Below, piece after piece: positions 47,113 through 55,308 of a stretch of 64,000 nt of DNA. Origin of the DNA: Thalassorhabdomicrobium marinisediminis. Lineage in GTDB: Bacteria; Pseudomonadota; Alphaproteobacteria; Rhodobacterales; Rhodobacteraceae. The stretch covers positions 124,001 through 188,000 of the forward strand of contig NZ_QCYG01000005.1 in assembly GCF_003072065.1 (NCBI RefSeq), written 5' to 3'. How positions within the stretch are numbered: the stretch's first letter is position 1; every line of letters begins with the position of its first letter. The notes under the pieces are model-generated. The model was not told the origin of the DNA. It saw only the letters and a program-made list of their open reading frames with translations, and searched no databases. The translations under genes and the position numbers were made by a program.

Positions 47113-47561
47113 ACCACGCTTCCTTTCGGGCCGCTTTCGGCGGTCTGGATGGTGAAGGCGCCGGTGGCGGTGGCCACGGGGTTGTCGGGGTCCGCATCCA
47201 TCGCCGTGGCCCGCACGAAAGCGACTGAGCGGGTCACGTGATAGCATTCCGCCCGCGCGGTGATCGTGTCGCCCGGGGTGGCCGAGCGCATGTAGTCGAT
47301 CCGCAGATCCAGCGTCGCGGTGCCCAGCGGCAGGCTGTCATGCACCATCACCGCCGCCCCGCCGCAGGTGTCCAGCAAGGCCGAGACCGCGCCGCCGTGG
47401 ATCACGCCGGTGGCCGGATCGCCCACCAACCGCGCGTCATAGGGCATGGTGATCGTGGCGTGACCGTTGCCGATCTCGGTCACTTCCATCCCCAGGGCCG
47501 AGGCATGGGGCAAGGCGGCGATGAATTGCGCGGCGATGCGCGTCTGGCGTTCATTGGTCAT
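47109..47561 (-). CDS. PaaI-family (hotdog) thioesterase 2
   Basis: A 150-residue hotdog-fold protein. The PaaI signature is clear: [25 protein letters not shown] (core [13 protein letters not shown]), then [16 protein letters not shown] and [13 protein letters not shown] 47561 was chosen over the frame start at 47591 on family length. It shares an operon with thioesterase 1 and the MATE gene and is divergent from the MerR gene 160 bp away. An acyl-CoA substrate is likely given the fatty-acid genes nearby. Confidence 0.9.
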   Translation of the reverse strand: MTNERQTRIAAQFIAALPHASALGMEVTEIGNGHATITMPYDARLVGDPATGVIHGGAVSALLDTCGGAAVMVHDSLPLGTATLDLRIDYMRSATPGDTITARAECYHVTRSVAFVRATAMDADPDNPVATATGAFTIQTAESGPKGSVV

Positions 47562-47720
47562 GCCCTGTTGAACCCTGCCCCGCGCCGTCATTCAAGGGGC
47601 AATCGGCGGCGCCCGCCTGTCGCCAGGACCGATCCCCGACCTGATCCGTCGCCGCTGCCGCCAATGCGTTGCCCTTGGGAAAACCCACCGTTAGGATGCG
47701 CCCAACCCAAGGAGACGTGA

Positions 47721-48089
47721 ATGGCTCAACCACGTTTAAGCTTCAAGGAAATGTGCGCGAAGTTCGATGTGACCCCGCGCACCTTGCGGTATTACGAATA
47801 CATCGAACTGCTGTCGCCCGAGCGTGAGGGGCGGTCGCGATTCTACGGCCCCAAAGAGCTGGCCCGGATGACGCTGATCCTGCGCGGCCGCAAGTTCGGC
47901 TTCCCGCTTGAGGACATCCGCCAGTGGCTGATGATCTATGAACATGAGGGCACAGAGGCGCAGATGCGGTCCTGGATCGAGCTGGCCGACAAGCAGCTGG
48001 TCGAGCTGGAAGAGCAGCGCGCGCAACTGGACGAGACGCTCGCCGAGCTGCGCGCCCTGCGCGACGAGACCGCGCAAAGCCTGACCTGA
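47721..48089 (+). CDS. MerR-family transcriptional regulator 1
   Basis: A 122-residue regulator. The winged helix-turn-helix is SFKEMCAKFDVTPRTLRYYE (residues about 7-26), the wing has FYGPKELARMTLILRGRKFGFPL, and a coiled coil (ELADKQLVELEEQRAQLDET) forms the dimer. There is no ligand domain or metal-binding Cys. AAGGAGACG precedes the ATG. It is a close paralogue of the MerR gene at 48452. The fatty-acid oxidation genes downstream are likely targets. Confidence 0.92.
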   Translation: MAQPRLSFKEMCAKFDVTPRTLRYYEYIELLSPEREGRSRFYGPKELARMTLILRGRKFGFPLEDIRQWLMIYEHEGTEAQMRSWIELADKQLVELEEQRAQLDETLAELRALRDETAQSLT

Positions 48090-48370
48090 GGCGCGGGCTT
48101 CGGCGGGGATGCTCCGAATCCACGGGTCTCGCTCGGCGGAAAGGTGCGCAGGCGGACCTGTGCAGCGTGGGGTTGTGGCGCAGCCGTTGCGCCCCGCCTG
48201 CCCGATAACGTAGCGTAAATCTTCGGAAGGTAGGGAAACCCTTACCAAATCACCAGCAACGCAACGGCCAAAGCACCCCGCCCGGGGTTGCGCCGCCGGC
48301 AGGAATGACCACATCTGCGGCAAGTTCGACGCTGACCTGCGGTAAAGGCAGCGTCTGACGCGGCGTTACG

Positions 48371-48386
48371 TTTACGTTCGCGTCAA
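48371..48386. promoter_or_regulatory. Candidate MerR-type operator
   Basis: TTTACGTTCGCGTCAA is an inverted repeat of form TTnACG-N4-CGTnAA, 66 bp upstream of the second MerR gene. LiuR-type MerR regulators of acyl-CoA catabolism use sites of this general form. A weaker related string (TAACGTAGCGTAAA) is near 48204. The rest of the 362-bp gap 48090-48451 holds a small hairpin near 48230-48246 and no gene. Confidence 0.5.
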
Positions 48387-48451
48387 GTGTTAGTGTAGGG
48401 TCGGGACAGCATCCCAACCCTGCGGCCAAGCGCCTTCTCAGGGGAACCGAT

Positions 48452-48850
48452 ATGACGGACCAGACCATGACCATTCGCCAGATGTGCGAAGACTTCAACG
48501 TAACGCCACGGACGCTTCGGTTCTACGAAGCCAAGGAGCTTTTGTTCCCCGTGCGCGAGGGCCAGAAACGGCTGTATGGCAAACGCGACCGTGCGCGGCT
48601 CAAGCTGATCCTGCGCGGCAAGCGGTTCGGCTTCAGCCTTGAGGAAATCCGCCAGCTTCTGGACCTCTATTACATGGACGACGGGCAGGAAACGCAACTG
48701 CGCGAGACCTATGCCCTCGCCCAGAAGCATCTGGCCGACATGGAAAGCCAGCGCGCCGAGCTGGACGACGCCATCGCCGAGCTGAAGGCCCAGATGGACT
48801 GGGGTGCGGCCCGACTTGCACAACTCGAACCAAAACGCGCCGCCAGCTAA
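48452..48850 (+). CDS. MerR-family transcriptional regulator 2
   Basis: A 132-residue regulator with TIRQMCEDFNVTPRTLRFYE (helix-turn-helix, residues about 6-25), KRLYGKRDRARLKLILRGKRFGFSLEEIRQ (wing and hinge) and a coiled coil at residues 85-125. It aligns along its length with the MerR at 47721, so the two arose by duplication. It lies 33 bp before the acyl-CoA dehydrogenase in the same direction and may control it and itself through the operator at 48371. Confidence 0.92.
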   Translation: MTDQTMTIRQMCEDFNVTPRTLRFYEAKELLFPVREGQKRLYGKRDRARLKLILRGKRFGFSLEEIRQLLDLYYMDDGQETQLRETYALAQKHLADMESQRAELDDAIAELKAQMDWGAARLAQLEPKRAAS

Positions 48851-48883
48851 GGCCGGGGCAAAGACCAAGGGAAGATCACGACC

Positions 48884-50662
48884 ATGCCAATCTATCACGC
48901 GCCGATCAAGGACATGCAGTTCATCCTTCACAACCTGCTGAAGGTCTCGGAACAGGAGATTCCGGGGTTTGACGAACTGGATCGCGATTTCACCGGCGCC
49001 GTGCTGGAAGAGGCAGGCAAAGTGGCGACAGAAGTGCTCTTGCCGCTGAACGTCGTGGGCGACACCGAAGGCTGCACGCTCGAGAACGGCGTCGTGCGCA
49101 CGCCCACCGGCTTCGACAAGGCGTTCGAGGCGATGAAGCAGGGCGGCTGGACCGCGATGGATTGCGACCCCGACTATGGCGGTCAGGGCCTGCCTTATGT
49201 GATGCACACCGCCGCGCAAGAGGCGTTCGTGTCGGCCAACATGGCGTTCAACATGTATCAGGGCCTGACCCACGGCGCCTATACCGCGATCCACATCCAC
49301 GGCAACGACGAACAGAAACAGAAATTCCTGCCAAAGATGGTGTCCTGCGAATGGACGGGCACGATGAACCTGACCGAGCCGCACTGCGGCACCGATCTGG
49401 GTCTGATGCGCACCAAAGCCGAGCCACAGGACGACGGCAGCTTCAAGATCACCGGGCAGAAAATCTTCATCTCCGCCGGCGATCATGATCTGGCCGAGAA
49501 CATCATCCACCTCGTGCTGGCGAAAATCCCCGGCGGGCCGGACGGCATCAAGGGCGTGTCGCTGTTCATCGTGCCGAAGATTCTGGTGAACGACGATGGC
49601 TCACTGGGTGAGCGCAACGCGGTCTCGGTCGGCAAGATCGAAGAGAAGATGGGCATCCACGGCAACTCGACCTGCGTGATGGATTACGACGGGGCCACGG
49701 GCTACCTGATCGGTGAAGAGCACAAGGGCATGCGCGCCATGTTCACGATGATGAACGAAGCGCGCCTGGGCGTGGGCCTGCAAGGCTATGCGCAGGCCGA
49801 GATCGCCTATCAGAACGCGGTGGCCTATGCGAAAGACCGCCTGCAGGGCCGCGCGGTGACCGGAGCGGAGAACCCCGAGGGGCCGGCCGATCCGCTGATC
49901 GTGCACCCCGACATCCGCCGCAACCTGATGGATCAGAAAAGCTTCGTTGAGGGCGCGCGGGCCTTCACCTACTGGGGCGCCTCGCTCATCGACCGGTCGC
50001 ACAAGACCGGCGACGCGCAGGCCGAGGGGCTGATCTCCTTGATGACGCCGGTGGTCAAAGGCTTCCTGACCGACAAGGGCTACGAATATGCCACCGCCGC
50101 GCAGCAGGTCTATGGCGGCCACGGCTACATCGAGGAATGGGGCATGTCGCAATACGTCCGCGACGCGCGCATTGCGATGATTTACGAGGGCGCCAACGGC
50201 GTGCAGGCGCTGGATCTGGTGGGCCGCAAGCTGGCACAGGACGGCGGCAAGCACGTCATGGCCTTCTTCGAGATGGTCAAGACCTTCATCGCCGACAACA
50301 AGGGCGACGACGCCTTCGAGAAGGACTTCCTCGATCCGCTCAAGGCCGCGTCGAAGGACCTGCAGGCGGCGGGGATGTATTTCATGCAGAACGGCATGAA
50401 GAACCCCAACAACGCGCTGTCGGGGTCTTACGACTTCATGCACATGATGGGCCACGTCTGCCTTGGCCTGATGTGGGCGCGCATGGCGAAGGCCGCGCAA
50501 GAGGCGTTGGACGCGGGCGACAGCGACACCGCCTTCCTCGAGACCAAGATCGCCACGGGCCGCTACTACATGGCGCGGCAACTGCCCGCGACGGGGATGC
50601 ATCTGGCGCGGATCAACAGCGGGGCCGAGACGGTCATGGCGCTGGACGCGGCGAACTTCTAA
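48884..50662 (+). CDS. Acyl-CoA dehydrogenase, long DmdC-type
   Basis: A 592-residue FAD enzyme. It has the extended N-terminus ([19 protein letters not shown]) and C-terminus of the DmdC group, with [15 protein letters not shown] (substrate/FAD loop), [19 protein letters not shown], and [24 protein letters not shown] with [12 protein letters not shown] near residue 430-445, which includes the catalytic Glu. DmdC oxidises methylthiopropionyl-CoA, but paralogues serve fatty-acid oxidation; next to thiolase and FadB a beta-oxidation role is favoured. Confidence 0.93.
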   Translation: MPIYHAPIKDMQFILHNLLKVSEQEIPGFDELDRDFTGAVLEEAGKVATEVLLPLNVVGDTEGCTLENGVVRTPTGFDKAFEAMKQGGWTAMDCDPDYGGQGLPYVMHTAAQEAFVSANMAFNMYQGLTHGAYTAIHIHGNDEQKQKFLPKMVSCEWTGTMNLTEPHCGTDLGLMRTKAEPQDDGSFKITGQKIFISAGDHDLAENIIHLVLAKIPGGPDGIKGVSLFIVPKILVNDDGSLGERNAVSVGKIEEKMGIHGNSTCVMDYDGATGYLIGEEHKGMRAMFTMMNEARLGVGLQGYAQAEIAYQNAVAYAKDRLQGRAVTGAENPEGPADPLIVHPDIRRNLMDQKSFVEGARAFTYWGASLIDRSHKTGDAQAEGLISLMTPVVKGFLTDKGYEYATAAQQVYGGHGYIEEWGMSQYVRDARIAMIYEGANGVQALDLVGRKLAQDGGKHVMAFFEMVKTFIADNKGDDAFEKDFLDPLKAASKDLQAAGMYFMQNGMKNPNNALSGSYDFMHMMGHVCLGLMWARMAKAAQEALDAGDSDTAFLETKIATGRYYMARQLPATGMHLARINSGAETVMALDAANF

Positions 50663-50710
50663 GGTTGCGGCGGGGCCTTATGCGCCCCGCCCACCACGAC
50701 CGGAGATTTC

Positions 50711-50923
50711 ATGCCCAAACGCTTTCGCCTCACCCGCCGCTTTCCCGTTGCCATGACCGAGGACGGCTACCGCCGTTTGCGCAAGTTCGCACAGGAAGCG
50801 GGCCTCGATGAGGGCGAGGCGCTGTCGTTCCTGTTCGAGAACTTCGACAGCGTCATTGACGCGGACACCTTCGGCCACCGCCTGCGGCTGTTCAATTCCG
50901 AGCTGGAGGCCCGCAAGAAATGA
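50711..50923 (+). CDS. Small conserved protein of unknown function
   Basis: A 70-residue protein, MPKRFRLTRRFPVAMTEDGY followed by RRLRKFAQEAGLDEGEALSFLFENFDSV and an HRLRLFNSELEARKK tail. The middle resembles a ribbon-helix-helix pattern (short basic strand, then helix RRLRKFAQEAG and EALSFLFENF), which would fit a DNA-binding role, but this is weak. It sits between acyl-CoA dehydrogenase and GST genes. The start has GGAGAT upstream. Confidence 0.7.
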   Translation: MPKRFRLTRRFPVAMTEDGYRRLRKFAQEAGLDEGEALSFLFENFDSVIDADTFGHRLRLFNSELEARKK

Positions 50924-50955
50924 GGGGCGCCCGGCGCAAACCGGCCCTCCGGGGG

Positions 50956-51017
50956 GAGTTTACCTGGGTCAGATGAAGCAGGGGCACCGCGTCCCCTTCA
51001 TCTGACCAGATAAACTC
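50956..51017. repeat. 62-bp imperfect palindrome, intergenic repeat with both arms
   Basis: GAGTTTA pairs with TAAACTC, GGTCAGATGAA with TTCATCTGACC, and GGGG with CCCC around the loop CACCGCGT; small internal loops separate the stems. The right arm continues into CAAACCCGA and recurs at 41065-41094. It has no T-run. It may be a mobile palindromic repeat, an RNA structure or a terminator. Confidence 0.85.
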
Positions 51018-51062
51018 AAACCCGATCCGCACCAGAGACCCGGCCCTTGGGAGGGGGCGCAA

Positions 51063-51695
51063 ATGATGAAATTGCATTGTTTCGGAGAAAGCGGCAACGC
51101 CTACAAGGCGGCCCTGACGCTCGAGCTGACCGAGGCGGAATGGGAGCCGGTCTTCGTCGATTTCTTCAACGGCGCTACCCGCACGCGCACGTTTCGCGCG
51201 CTCAACGTGATGGGTGAGGTGCCGGTGCTGGAGGACGGCGATCTGGTGCTGAGCCAGTCGGGCGTCATTCAGGACTACATCTCGTCCAAGACCGGCCAGT
51301 TGGGCGGGCGATCCGCGGCTGAGCGGCGGGACGTGTTGCGCTGGATGTTCTTTGACAATCACAAGGTCAGCGGCGTGGCGGGGCCCTTGCGGTTCAACAC
51401 CAACTTTCTGCCAGAAGAGAAACGCGACGCGCAGGTGAACGCCTTCTTGCTGATGCGTCTGACTTCGGCGCTGAAAATCCTTGAGACGCAACTGGGCGAG
51501 ACGCCGTTTCTGACCGGCGCGGCGCTGACGATCGCCGACATCGCCTGTTGCGGGTATCTCTATTACCCCGAACCCTTCGGGTTCGACCGCGCGGATTATC
51601 CCAATATCGACACGTGGCTGGACCGCATCGCGGCCACGCCGCACTGGAAACACCCCTATGATCTGATGCCGGGCAGCCCGGCTGATCGTGCCTGA
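51063..51695 (+). CDS. Glutathione S-transferase family protein
   Basis: A 210-residue protein. The N-terminal thioredoxin-like domain (residues 1-78) starts MMKLHCFGESGNAYKAALTL, with Ser/Asn at the usual catalytic position and VMGEVPVLEDGDLVLSQSGVI as the glutathione-binding EVPVL-x-SxxI motif. The C-terminal all-helical domain has FLTGAALTIADIACCGYLYY (N-capping box TIADI). It is 10 bp ahead of thiolase and may be cotranscribed; substrate unknown. Confidence 0.92.
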   Translation: MMKLHCFGESGNAYKAALTLELTEAEWEPVFVDFFNGATRTRTFRALNVMGEVPVLEDGDLVLSQSGVIQDYISSKTGQLGGRSAAERRDVLRWMFFDNHKVSGVAGPLRFNTNFLPEEKRDAQVNAFLLMRLTSALKILETQLGETPFLTGAALTIADIACCGYLYYPEPFGFDRADYPNIDTWLDRIAATPHWKHPYDLMPGSPADRA

Positions 51696-51705
51696 AGGAG
51701 AGACT

Positions 51706-52917
51706 ATGACCGACGCTTATATCTATGACGCGATCCGCACCCCGCGCGGCAAGGGCCGCAAGGACGGGTCCTTGCACGAAGTGACCTCGGCCCGGCTGTC
51801 GGCCGGCATGTTGAACGCGCTGAAATCGCGCAACAATCTTGAAGGCCACGCGGTTGAGGATGTGATCTGGGGCAACGTCACCCAGGTCAAGGAGGCCGGC
51901 GGCTGTCTGGCGCGCACGGCGGTGCTGTTGTCCGAGCTGGACCAGAGCATTCCCGGTCTGGCGATCAACCGCTTTTGCGCCAGCGGCATGGAGGCGGTGA
52001 ACCTGGCCGCCAACCAGATCGCCGGCGGCGCGGGCGACGGCTATATTGCAGGTGGCGTGGAAATGATGGGCCGGGTGCCCATGGGCTCGGACGGGGCGGC
52101 GATTGCCGTTGATCCCGCGATTGCCATGAACACCTATTTCGTGCCGCAGGGCATTTCCGCCGACATCATCGCCACCGAATACGGCTTCAGCCGGGAAGAG
52201 GCCGACCAGTTCGCCGTCGCATCCCAGCAACGGGCCGCGAAGGCCTGGAAGGAAGGGCGCTTCGACAAATCCATCGTGCCAGTGAAGGACCAGAACGGGC
52301 TGACCATTCTGGACCATGACGAATACATGCGCCCGCAGACCGACATGGAGTCGCTGGGCGGGCTGAAGGCGGCCTTCAAGGAGATGGGCGAGGTGATGCC
52401 CGGTTTCGACAAGATCGCGCTGATGAAATACCCGCATCTGGAGCGGATCAACCACATCCACACGGCGGGCAACTCGTCCGGCATCGTCGACGGGGCGGCC
52501 GGTCTGTTGATCGGGTCCAAGGAGTTCGGCGAGAAGCTGGGCCTCAAGCCGCGCGCCCGCATCCGCCAGACCGCGAAGATCGGCACCGATCCGACGATCA
52601 TGCTCACCGGGCCCGTGCCCGTGACCGAAAAGATCCTTGCCGACAGCGGCATGGCGATCTCGGACATCGACCTCTTCGAAGTGAACGAGGCGTTCTCGAG
52701 CGTCGTGCTGCGCTTCATGCAGGCCTTCGGCGTCGATCACGACAAGGTCAACGTCAACGGCGGCTCCATCGCCATGGGGCACCCGCTGGGCGCGACCGGG
52801 GCGATGATCCTCGGCATCCTGCTGGACGAGATGGAGCGCTCCGACAAGGAAGTCGGCCTCGCCACCTTGTGCATCGCATCCGGCATGGGTGCGGCAACCA
52901 TTATCGAACGCGTGTAA
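51706..52917 (+). CDS. Acetyl-CoA C-acyltransferase (thiolase)
   Basis: A 403-residue thiolase. The acyl-accepting Cys91 is in INRFCASGMEAV, and the C-terminal catalytic pair is in GGSIAMGHPLGATGAMI (His) and LCIASGMGAATIIERV (Cys). NEAFSSVVLRF is also typical (NEAF motif). ATG 51706 follows AAGGAGAG. It cleaves 3-ketoacyl-CoA with CoA in beta-oxidation. FadB starts 12 bp later, so the order is FadE-type, GST, FadA, FadB. Confidence 0.95.
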   Translation: MTDAYIYDAIRTPRGKGRKDGSLHEVTSARLSAGMLNALKSRNNLEGHAVEDVIWGNVTQVKEAGGCLARTAVLLSELDQSIPGLAINRFCASGMEAVNLAANQIAGGAGDGYIAGGVEMMGRVPMGSDGAAIAVDPAIAMNTYFVPQGISADIIATEYGFSREEADQFAVASQQRAAKAWKEGRFDKSIVPVKDQNGLTILDHDEYMRPQTDMESLGGLKAAFKEMGEVMPGFDKIALMKYPHLERINHIHTAGNSSGIVDGAAGLLIGSKEFGEKLGLKPRARIRQTAKIGTDPTIMLTGPVPVTEKILADSGMAISDIDLFEVNEAFSSVVLRFMQAFGVDHDKVNVNGGSIAMGHPLGATGAMILGILLDEMERSDKEVGLATLCIASGMGAATIIERV

Positions 52918-52928
52918 GGACCTGACAG

Positions 52929-55124
52929 ATGGCTGATTTTACAATGAAAACAGACGCCGATGGCGTCGCGATCATCACCTGGGACGTTCAGGGAAAATCC
53001 ATGAACGTGCTCAGTCTTGAGGGCTGGGACGATCTGGATGCCTGCATCGACGAGGCTTTGGCCGACGACACGGTCAAGGGCATTGTCATCACTTCCGGCA
53101 AGGACAGCTTTGCCGGGGGCATGGACCTCAACATCATCGCGAAGATGAAGGACAGCGCGGGGGACAATCCGGCGCAAGGTCTGATGGACGGCTTGATGAA
53201 GTCCCACGGCATCCTGCGCAAGATCGAGCGCGCGGGCATGGACGACAAGAACAAGGGTGGCAAGCCCATCGCTGCCGCCCTGCCCGGCACGGCCCTTGGC
53301 ATCGGGCTGGAAATCCCGCTGGCCTGTCACCGCATCTTCGTGGCCGACAATCCCAAGGCCAAGATCGGTCTGCCCGAGATCAAGGTCGGCATCTTCCCCG
53401 GCATGGGCGGCACCACGCGGCTGGTGCGCAAGATGGGCGCGATGGCGGCCTCTCCTTTGTTGCTCGAAGGAAAGCTGAACGACCCCAAGAAGGCGAAGTC
53501 CGCAGGCGTCGTGGATGAGGTCGTGGCCCCCGATCAACTGCTGGCGGCGGCCAAGGAATGGGTCCTGTCCGAGCCGAAGATCGTCAAACCCTGGGACGAG
53601 AAGGGCTACAAGATGCCCGGCGGCGATCCCTATCACCCCGCTGGCTTCATGACCTTCGTGGGCGCCTCGGCCATGGTGAACGGCCAGACCATGGGCGTCT
53701 ATCCGGCGGCCAAGGCGTTGCTTTCGGCGGTCTATGAAGGGGCGATGGTGCCCTTCGACACGGCCATCAAGATCGAGGCGCGCTGGTTCACCCATGTGCT
53801 GATGAACCCCAGCTCCGAAGCGATGATCCGGTCGATCTTCATCAACAAGGAAAAGCTGGAAAAAGGCGCGAACCGCCCCGACGTGCCGGACCAGACGGTG
53901 CAGAAAGTGGGCGTGCTGGGCGCGGGCATGATGGGCGCGGGGATCGCGCTGGTCTCGGCGCTGGCGGGGATCGAGGTCGTGCTGATCGACCGCGAGCAGG
54001 AGGCCGCCGACAAGGGCAAATCCTACACCAGCGCCTATATGGACAAGGGCATCGCGCGCAAGAAAGCGACCGAAGAGAAGAAGGCAGGTGTGCTGGGGCT
54101 GATCAACGCCACCACCGATCTGGAGGCTTTGGCCGGCTGCGATCTGATCGTTGAGGCGGTGTTCGAGGACGCGGGCGTCAAGGCCGAGATGACCAAGAAG
54201 GTCGAGGCCATCGTGGGCGAGGATTGCATCTTCGCCACCAACACCTCGACCCTGCCGATCACCGAGTTGGCGAAAGCCAGCGTGCGGCCCGAGCAGTTCA
54301 TCGGCATCCACTTCTTCAGCCCCGTGGATAAGATGCTGCTGGTCGAGATCATCCGCGGCAAGGAAACCGGCGACCGCGCGGTGGCCAAATCGCTCGACTT
54401 CGTGCGGCAGATCCGCAAGACGCCGATTGTCGTCAACGATGAGCGGTTCTTCTACGCCAACCGCTGCATCCTGCCTTACGTCAACGAAGGCGTGCGGATG
54501 TTGCAGGAAGGTGTGGCCCCCGCGATGATCGAGAACGCGGCGAAGCTGGTCGGCATGCCGCTGGGGCCGCTGCAACTCACCGATGAGACCTCCATCGACC
54601 TTGGCGTAAAGATCGCCAAGGCGACAAAGGCCGCACTGGGTGAAGCCTATGACGACAGCGCCGATGAGCTGATCTTCTGGCTCGCAAATGAGGGGCGTCT
54701 GGGGCGCAAGTCCAACGCGGGCTTTTACGACTACGACGAAAAGGGCAAGCGGCAGGGCCTATGGTCCGGTCTGGGCGAGCGTTACACCCTCGCCGACGAA
54801 CAGCCCGACCTGACCGAAGTGCAGCACCGTCTGCTGTTCGCGCAGGTGCTGGAAGCCGTGCGCGCCTTCGAGGAAGGCGTGCTGACGGACATCCGCGAAG
54901 GCGACGTTGGCGCCATTCTGGGCTGGGGTTTCGCGCCGTGGTCCGGCGGCCCGTTCAGCTGGCTCGACATCCTTGGCGCGCCCTATGCTGCCGAGCGCTG
55001 CGACCAGTTGGCCGAGACGTTCGGCAAGCGTTTCGCCTGCCCCAATCTTCTGCGCGAGATGGCCGAGAAGGGCCAGTCCTTCTACGGCCGCTTCGGTGAC
55101 GGATCCGCGGCCAAAGCCGCCTGA
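52929..55124 (+). CDS. 3-Hydroxyacyl-CoA dehydrogenase/enoyl-CoA hydratase (FadB/FadJ type)
   Basis: A 731-residue two-function enzyme. The N-terminal crotonase domain (residues about 10-200) has FAGGMDLNIIAKM, GTALGIGLEIPLACH and GLPEIKVGIFPGMGGTTRL with its catalytic Glu. The NAD domain starts at about residue 325 (VGVLGAGMMGAGIALVSALAG), with NTSTLPITELAK and GIHFFSPVDKMLLVEII; two C-terminal HCDH domains complete it. It ends with a terminator at 55149. It catalyses the second and third beta-oxidation steps and is the partner of the thiolase. Confidence 0.96.
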   Translation: MADFTMKTDADGVAIITWDVQGKSMNVLSLEGWDDLDACIDEALADDTVKGIVITSGKDSFAGGMDLNIIAKMKDSAGDNPAQGLMDGLMKSHGILRKIERAGMDDKNKGGKPIAAALPGTALGIGLEIPLACHRIFVADNPKAKIGLPEIKVGIFPGMGGTTRLVRKMGAMAASPLLLEGKLNDPKKAKSAGVVDEVVAPDQLLAAAKEWVLSEPKIVKPWDEKGYKMPGGDPYHPAGFMTFVGASAMVNGQTMGVYPAAKALLSAVYEGAMVPFDTAIKIEARWFTHVLMNPSSEAMIRSIFINKEKLEKGANRPDVPDQTVQKVGVLGAGMMGAGIALVSALAGIEVVLIDREQEAADKGKSYTSAYMDKGIARKKATEEKKAGVLGLINATTDLEALAGCDLIVEAVFEDAGVKAEMTKKVEAIVGEDCIFATNTSTLPITELAKASVRPEQFIGIHFFSPVDKMLLVEIIRGKETGDRAVAKSLDFVRQIRKTPIVVNDERFFYANRCILPYVNEGVRMLQEGVAPAMIENAAKLVGMPLGPLQLTDETSIDLGVKIAKATKAALGEAYDDSADELIFWLANEGRLGRKSNAGFYDYDEKGKRQGLWSGLGERYTLADEQPDLTEVQHRLLFAQVLEAVRAFEEGVLTDIREGDVGAILGWGFAPWSGGPFSWLDILGAPYAAERCDQLAETFGKRFACPNLLREMAEKGQSFYGRFGDGSAAKAA

Positions 55125-55148
55125 GCCATCCGGCAGCCCACAACGAGA

Positions 55149-55174
55149 GGCCCGCGCTATTGCGCGGGCCTTTT
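55149..55174 (+). terminator. Rho-independent terminator of the fatty-acid oxidation genes
   Basis: GGCCCGCGC-TATT-GCGCGGGCC is a perfect 9-bp stem followed by TTTTGCG TTTT, 24 bp after the fadB-type stop. Confidence 0.93.
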
Positions 55175-55308
55175 GCGTTTTGAGCGGGTCGCTTCGTGCC
55201 ATGGCCCCGCCCCGCCCCCCCTGCGCCCCGCTCTGTCGCGCGAATTGACCCTAGGTTAATGGCCAAAATCAGCCTAGGCTGCGGGGATTGGGTTCATCGG
55301 TTGCCATT

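Noticed and set aside
48884-50662. Naming the acyl-CoA dehydrogenase dmdC
   Set aside because: Paralogues of this type are common and the neighbours are beta-oxidation genes, not dmdA, dmdB or dmdD, so a DMSP-specific role is not supported.
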